A stretch of 64,000 nucleotides of DNA from Clostridiales bacterium (lineage in GTDB: Bacteria > Bacillota > Clostridia > Christensenellales > CAG-138): NCBI GenBank assembly GCA_024698505.1, contig JAILRE010000050.1, forward strand, positions 40,577 to 104,576, in the 5' to 3' direction. The notes under the pieces are model-generated. The model ran no database searches and was not told the origin of the DNA. It saw nothing but the letters and a program-made list of their open reading frames with translations. This document shows positions 60,557-64,000 of this stretch, piece by piece (positions within the stretch are counted from its first letter, which is position 1; the number at the start of each line of letters is the position of its first letter). The position numbers were made by a program, and so were the translations under genes.

Positions 60557-61021
60557 TTGTTTTCCGTCGGTGATCTAATTTGTTACCCCATGCACGGGGT
60601 CGGAACAGTTGAGGGCATCGTTACCCAAACCGTTCTCGGGAAAACGGCCGAGTATTATTCGCTTCGCTTCATTAACGGGAAGATGACGGCGCTCATCCCC
60701 GTTGCCACGGCGGAGTCGGTCGGTCTTAGGCAGCTGATCTGCAAAAACGAATGTGCGGACGTGATCTCGTACATGGCCAAGCCGGGCGAGCGCGGAAGCG
60801 ACAACTGGAATCAGCGTTACCGTGAAAATATGGAAAAGATGCGTTCCGGCAGCATTTACGACGTTGCAGACGTTGTAAAGTGTCTCCGCGTGCGTGAAGC
60901 CGAGAAGGGGCTTTCCGCAGGCGAACGCAAGATGCTCGCGACCGCAAAGATGATCATCACGGGCGAGCTTGCCACCGTCCTCAACAGGGATCAGGAAGAT
61001 ATCGAACGCGAAATCGGCTGA
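60557..61021 (+). CDS. CarD/CdnL-family transcription factor
   Basis: The 154-residue protein begins MFSVGDLICYPMHGVGTVEGI, the CarD_TRCF-like Tudor fold that binds the RNA polymerase beta subunit, and has a helical C-terminal region with conserved basic and Trp residues (SDNWNQRYRENMEKM). Such proteins stabilise open promoter complexes. The start is TTG at 60557 with GGAGG six bases upstream. It is 30 bases before the PIN/TRAM gene; this pair is conserved in many Clostridia. Confidence 0.93.
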   Translation: MFSVGDLICYPMHGVGTVEGIVTQTVLGKTAEYYSLRFINGKMTALIPVATAESVGLRQLICKNECADVISYMAKPGERGSDNWNQRYRENMEKMRSGSIYDVADVVKCLRVREAEKGLSAGERKMLATAKMIITGELATVLNRDQEDIEREIG

Positions 61022-61051
61022 CGGGAAATCCATGCTGAAAGGAGTGTAGTC

Positions 61052-62146
61052 TTGAGTAAAAAAATCGGTCGTTTCTTTATTACCCTTTTCGGACTCATGC
61101 TTGGGTTCGGTCTTGTGTTTCTGGTCTTCAAAAACAAGGGAGACCTCGGAATAGCTTTTTATCTCGATTCGCTCAGATCCTGGGTCCGCATTCTGATCTA
61201 CGCCGTAAGCACCGTTTTATTTGGCATTATTTTTTTCCTTTTATCCCCTGCTATTATAAACGGCGTCGTCAAAATGATCCGCAAGATCGAAAAGCGTACG
61301 TCCGAGATGTCGATGGGACAGATCTTCGTCGGAGTGATCGGTCTCCTTATCGGTCTGCTCATAGCCGTGCTTTTGAGCCTGCTTGTTCAGAAGATCCCGT
61401 TTAAGACCGTCGTCATCCTCATTGACGTGATACTGTTCATTTCGCTTGCCTATTTGGGATTCAAGATCCCCACGAGCAGGATAAAGGAATTCAACCTTCC
61501 CAACTGGTTCAAAAAAAGCTCGGATAATCAAGCGGATATTTCAGTCAAAGCAAAACCGAAGCTCCTCGATACCTCCGCCATAATCGACGGAAGGTTTTTC
61601 GACGTATACAGGACGGGAGTTATTGAGGGAAACATCGTCGTTCCCCAATTCGTGCTCGATGAGCTGAGGCATATCGCGGACAGCGCAGACCCCCTGAAGC
61701 GCGCACGCGGACGTCGCGGACTCGACGCGATCAACGAACTGCAGGAGTCGATCCCCGAAAAGGTTATCGTCAGCACGACGGACTATCCCGAGCTTGACGA
61801 GGTCGATACGAAGCTCCTCCGCCTCTCCGGAGACATGGGCGGCATCGTCGTAACGAATGATTATAACCTCGGAAAAGTCGCGCAGGTGCAGTCCGTTCCG
61901 GTGTTCAACATTAACGATCTCGCCAATGCGCTGAGGATCAACGTTGTCGCCGGCGAAGTGGTTGAGCTTACCGTCGTTAAGGAAGGCAAGGAACACGGTC
62001 AGGGCGTCGCCTATTTCGACGACGGCACAATGGTCGTTGTAGACGGAGCGGCAAAGCTCGTCGGCAAAACGATCCCCGCAACCGTCACGAGCGTCCTCCA
62101 GACTTCCGCCGGAAGAATGGTTTTCGCAAAAGCGGAAGTGGAATAA
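61052..62146 (+). CDS. PIN/TRAM domain membrane protein (YacL-type)
   Basis: The 364-residue protein has four hydrophobic helices in its first 145 residues, then a PIN-fold domain (KLLDTSAIIDGRFFDVYRTG; Asp nuclease residues in LDTS and EVDTKLLRL, and the NDYNL-like end) and a C-terminal TRAM domain (VVDGAAKLVGKTIPATVTSVLQTSAGRMVFA). This matches YacL. The role is uncertain; a nuclease function is suggested by the PIN domain. TTG start at 61052 with AAAGGAG upstream. In Bacillus yacL precedes ispD; here the ispDF gene is far away. Confidence 0.92.
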   Translation: MSKKIGRFFITLFGLMLGFGLVFLVFKNKGDLGIAFYLDSLRSWVRILIYAVSTVLFGIIFFLLSPAIINGVVKMIRKIEKRTSEMSMGQIFVGVIGLLIGLLIAVLLSLLVQKIPFKTVVILIDVILFISLAYLGFKIPTSRIKEFNLPNWFKKSSDNQADISVKAKPKLLDTSAIIDGRFFDVYRTGVIEGNIVVPQFVLDELRHIADSADPLKRARGRRGLDAINELQESIPEKVIVSTTDYPELDEVDTKLLRLSGDMGGIVVTNDYNLGKVAQVQSVPVFNINDLANALRINVVAGEVVELTVVKEGKEHGQGVAYFDDGTMVVVDGAAKLVGKTIPATVTSVLQTSAGRMVFAKAEVE

Positions 62147-62163
62147 GCACAGTTTATGATATA

Positions 62164-62197
62164 AGACCCGCCTGTTATTTCAGACGGGTCTGTTTTT
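62164..62197 (+). terminator. Terminator of carD-yacL
   Basis: AGACCCGCCTG and CAGACGGGTCT form an imperfect 11-base stem with a TTATTT loop, followed by GTTTTTATAAT, between the convergent yacL-type and MATE genes. Confidence 0.8.
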
Positions 62198-62231
62198 ATA
62201 ATATGAGTATTGTATTCGCGGCAGTATTGCT

Positions 62232-63548
62232 TCACCATCGGATCTTCAGTTTTTCCTTCTTGAGAAGATAAACGTAACAACCGACAGTTGGGATCAGATC
62301 AATCGCCATTCCGATCCCGAACATCAATGCGATCCCGTCCAGAGTGGGGATCCATATTCCCGCCTTCCACAGTATAAACATTGCCGTATAATACAAGCCG
62401 TTTGTAAAAATGCTTTCGATAAGCATATAATCCGTCCTGCCCCTGCCGTATATCGTTCCGTCGAAAATACAATTGAAAATATAGATAACATAGAATGCCG
62501 AGGAGATCAAAACGACTCTGTAAACCGTCTCATAAGCATTACTGTTAAGAACGTAACGTATAAAAGGCTTCCAAAGCGGTATGGAAGCAAACCACAAAGC
62601 ACTGAATAAGGCGGCTGCGAGATAATAGCCCGGCGTCTTCGTTTCGATATTATCCTTTGATTCCGCAGTTTCTTTTTTTATCACGTCATACATCGCGCTC
62701 GCGGGGAGCAGCAGCCACGTCCATATAAAGCTGTTTGCTACCCAATAAGTACCCTGTTCCGCTATCACGTTTACCAATCGTGATATCATAAGCATGAAAG
62801 CAATATTCCGAATAATAGATTCGATACCCGAGAAAAAGCCTATCCTTCCATATTCACGAACCCATGAAAAATCAAGCTTATTACGGGAAAAAACGTTAAT
62901 GCCCTCTCTCTTGAGGAAGAATACCGCACAGCAAAGGCAGACGGATGATACAATGATATTTGCTGCCGCTATCCCGTTGACGCCCATTTTTGCGGAAAAA
63001 CCAAGCTTTGAAATCAAGAAAGTATCCAGCAGCATCGATAAAGCGGTTTGGATCACAAGAAGCCAATACATGTACTTTTCCTTCTTCAGAGATACCAGCA
63101 GAACAGTTATGAATTTTGAAAGTATCCCGAGCACGGAGGCTATGCTTTCCAGCCGGATGTAAGCAACCGTCTGATCAAGCGTGGAAAGATCGCTTGCCAT
63201 GAACAAGCAAAGCTTCCTCGCGAAAACGATGATCAGGATAGAAAGGGCGAGATAAGACGACCCGCAGATAAGAAGCCCGGTACGCGTTTTGTTCTCTATC
63301 TCACCAAGAGAAGTCAACGATTTGCCAAGCAGATAGAAAAGCGGAAGTATCAGAGCCTCTTCGATGATCTCATACAAAAGATTGACCCATGCAAGTTGAG
63401 ACGCTATATTGACGCCCCAGCTATCGGGCATTTCACCGAGGAAGAAAATCCTTAACGTTTGATAAAGTGCGGGAATAAACAGTGTGACCGCAAGTACAAG
63501 CCACAGCTTCCAATTGAACCCCTTAAAATGTTTATATAACGATCTCAT
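62232..63548 (-). CDS. MATE-family efflux transporter
   Basis: The 438-residue polytopic protein has about twelve hydrophobic helices in two sets, the MATE layout, with the membrane segments GLLICGSSYLALSILIIVF and GIAAANIIVSSVCLCCAVFF and the pattern VNGIAAANI typical of helix 4-5 regions. Such transporters export drugs or cations using sodium or proton gradients; a substrate cannot be assigned. Its sequence is AT-richer than the preceding genes, which may indicate separate acquisition. The start ATG at 63548 has no clear ribosome binding site. Confidence 0.82.
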   Translation of the reverse strand: MRSLYKHFKGFNWKLWLVLAVTLFIPALYQTLRIFFLGEMPDSWGVNIASQLAWVNLLYEIIEEALILPLFYLLGKSLTSLGEIENKTRTGLLICGSSYLALSILIIVFARKLCLFMASDLSTLDQTVAYIRLESIASVLGILSKFITVLLVSLKKEKYMYWLLVIQTALSMLLDTFLISKLGFSAKMGVNGIAAANIIVSSVCLCCAVFFLKREGINVFSRNKLDFSWVREYGRIGFFSGIESIIRNIAFMLMISRLVNVIAEQGTYWVANSFIWTWLLLPASAMYDVIKKETAESKDNIETKTPGYYLAAALFSALWFASIPLWKPFIRYVLNSNAYETVYRVVLISSAFYVIYIFNCIFDGTIYGRGRTDYMLIESIFTNGLYYTAMFILWKAGIWIPTLDGIALMFGIGMAIDLIPTVGCYVYLLKKEKLKIRW

Positions 63549-63656
63549 AATAAAGTCTCGATTTGATAGTATTATAAACTATTATAACATGAGCAACAGA
63601 TAATTCAATCGGAAATCGAAAACGCAGAACTATCTGAAGAAATGAATAAAAGGGAT

Positions 63657-63684
63657 GATCAGAGAGCAGGGATTTACAAACCCC
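63657..63684 (-). repeat. Degenerate copy of the tRNA-Ser 3' end
   Basis: On the minus strand GGGGTTTGTAAATCCCTGCT then CTCTGATCA resembles the T-arm and acceptor 3' strand of the tRNA at the right edge, with several changes. Confidence 0.5.
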
Positions 63685-63689
63685 GCGCA

Positions 63690-63782
63690 GCAAGCAGTTT
63701 CCCTTCTTATGCTGCTTGCGTTATGCTGCGCTAAGAATTTGCTCAGCAAATTCGAGGGTTCAAATTGTTTCGGCGTGACAAC
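63690..63782. other. Palindrome-rich, gene-free stretch
   Basis: Two inverted repeats are visible: GCAGCAAGCAG with CTGCTTGC and TGCTGCGC around 63687-63732, and AATTTGCT/AGCAAATT at 63736-63752. GGGTTCAAATT at 63757-63767 again resembles a T-loop on the plus strand. No gene or promoter seen. Confidence 0.5.
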
Positions 63783-63813
63783 AAGGATACCCGGCTTTGC
63801 CGGGTATCCTTTT
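63783..63813. terminator. Intrinsic terminator between tRNA fragments
   Basis: AAGGATACCCGGC and GCCGGGTATCCTT form a 13-base perfect stem with a TTT-type loop, T-run on the plus strand. It sits between the copies of the tRNA 3' end. Confidence 0.85.
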
Positions 63814-63815
63814 TG

Positions 63816-63836
63816 TGGCTGAGAAGCAGGGATTTG
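63816..63836 (-). repeat. Second copy of the tRNA-Ser 3' end
   Basis: On the minus strand CAAATCCCTGCTTCTCAGCC is the tRNA T-loop/acceptor strand with one changed base, followed by the terminator at 63783-63813. On the plus strand an inverted copy begins at 63912; together they enclose about 75 GC-rich bases. Confidence 0.7.
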
Positions 63837-63911
63837 CTCTCGGCCGGCGTAACCGGCCTCGGTCAGGCGCGGCTCTGGAGCCACACTGTGGCTCCATTCA
63901 CTCCCGCGCCC

Positions 63912-63993
63912 GTTCAAATCCCTGCTTCTCCGCCAAAATAAATACCACCCCTTTGGGTGGTATTTATTTTGGCGGAGAAGCAGGGATTTGAAC
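63912..63993. repeat. 82-base palindrome made of tRNA 3' end plus terminator
   Basis: Two perfectly complementary 39-base arms (63912-63950 and 63955-63993) enclose the four bases CTTT. Each arm has the tRNA-Ser T-loop, acceptor strand and CCA, then a terminator arm CCAAAATAAATACCACCC. The right arm is the true minus-strand tRNA end; the left arm is an inverted copy of it. Confidence 0.93.
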
Positions 63994-64000
63994 CCTGGCG
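63970..64000 (-). tRNA. 3' end of probable tRNA-Ser
   Basis: On the minus strand the sequence gives a complete T-arm (CAGGG-TTCAAAT-CCCTG), acceptor 3' strand CTTCTCC, discriminator G and encoded CCA at 63972-63970. The 5' part, including the anticodon, is outside the window. The G discriminator and CTTCTCC acceptor suggest serine; leucine would need A73. Confidence 0.68.

Noticed and set aside
63797..63991. Small protein across the tRNA-derived palindromes
   Set aside because: Its sequence is a translation of tRNA fragments and a terminator.

Overview
The window reads as a chromosomal segment of an uncultured, moderately GC-rich Bacillota (class Clostridia). The evidence is the set of lineage markers: a SCIFF peptide with its radical SAM maturase beside yajC and a TIGR04086 membrane protein; a T-box leader in front of thrS; RicT (PSP1) after holB; YloU/YloV/RecG order; RqcP; class III fructose-bisphosphatase; and BofC-like and YtxC-like proteins that hint at endospore formation. 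Shine-Dalgarno sites are mostly strong and several genes use TTG starts. No phage, plasmid, CRISPR or complete IS element is visible.

Layout. 1-6969 (+): end of an ECF transporter T subunit, truA, then yloU, fakA, recG and an RlmD/TrmA-type rRNA methyltransferase. 6970-10845 (+): an accessory patch of GNAT acetyltransferases, one frameshifted and one reduced to its C-terminus, with two small conserved proteins; its base composition is visibly more AT-rich in places than the flanks. 10895-13920: an M20 peptidase (-), a methyltransferase and a double GNAT (+). 13969-26052: a carbohydrate locus with a lipoprotein alpha-amylase (-), two unknown membrane proteins, a lipoprotein GH53 galactanase, a PIG-V-like membrane glycosyltransferase, and a complete maltodextrin ABC transporter (binding protein with a fused starch-binding-like domain, two permeases, ATPase).

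26189-36005: an ATPase, an MGMT-family protein, a YaaO-type decarboxylase with holB and ricT (+), converging on and overlapping an ispDF fusion, rqcP and a PrsA/SurA-like foldase lipoprotein (-), then a Thr/Pro-rich surface protein (+). 36062-47699 is mainly a leftward housekeeping run, yajC-TIGR04086-scfA-scfB-recJ-apt-relA-dtd-MBL-hemZ, ending at a uracil-DNA glycosylase and rpsU; the 3' end of rpsU and its terminator are duplicated.

47814-63548: a GNAT, a BofC-like protein, fbp, a WYL regulator coupled to an NlpC/P60 hydrolase with a very long Pro/Thr linker, a YtxC-like protein, T-box-thrS-deoD, an ECF sigma factor with a membrane anti-sigma/sensor, carD with a PIN/TRAM protein, and a MATE transporter. 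The right edge (63549-64000) holds the 3' end of a probable tRNA-Ser on the minus strand followed by several partial copies of that 3' end and an 82-base near-perfect palindrome.

The most unusual signals are the two loci (rpsU and tRNA-Ser) where a gene's 3' end plus terminator has been copied next to GC-rich palindromic DNA. These may be the marks of a small element that targets gene ends. Other points of interest are a SCIFF peptide with a seventh cysteine, a cluster-less family-4-type uracil-DNA glycosylase, a 48-base convergent overlap of ricT and ispDF, and a palindrome sitting inside a promoter spacer. All functional calls rest on motif and context recognition by eye; no database search was run.
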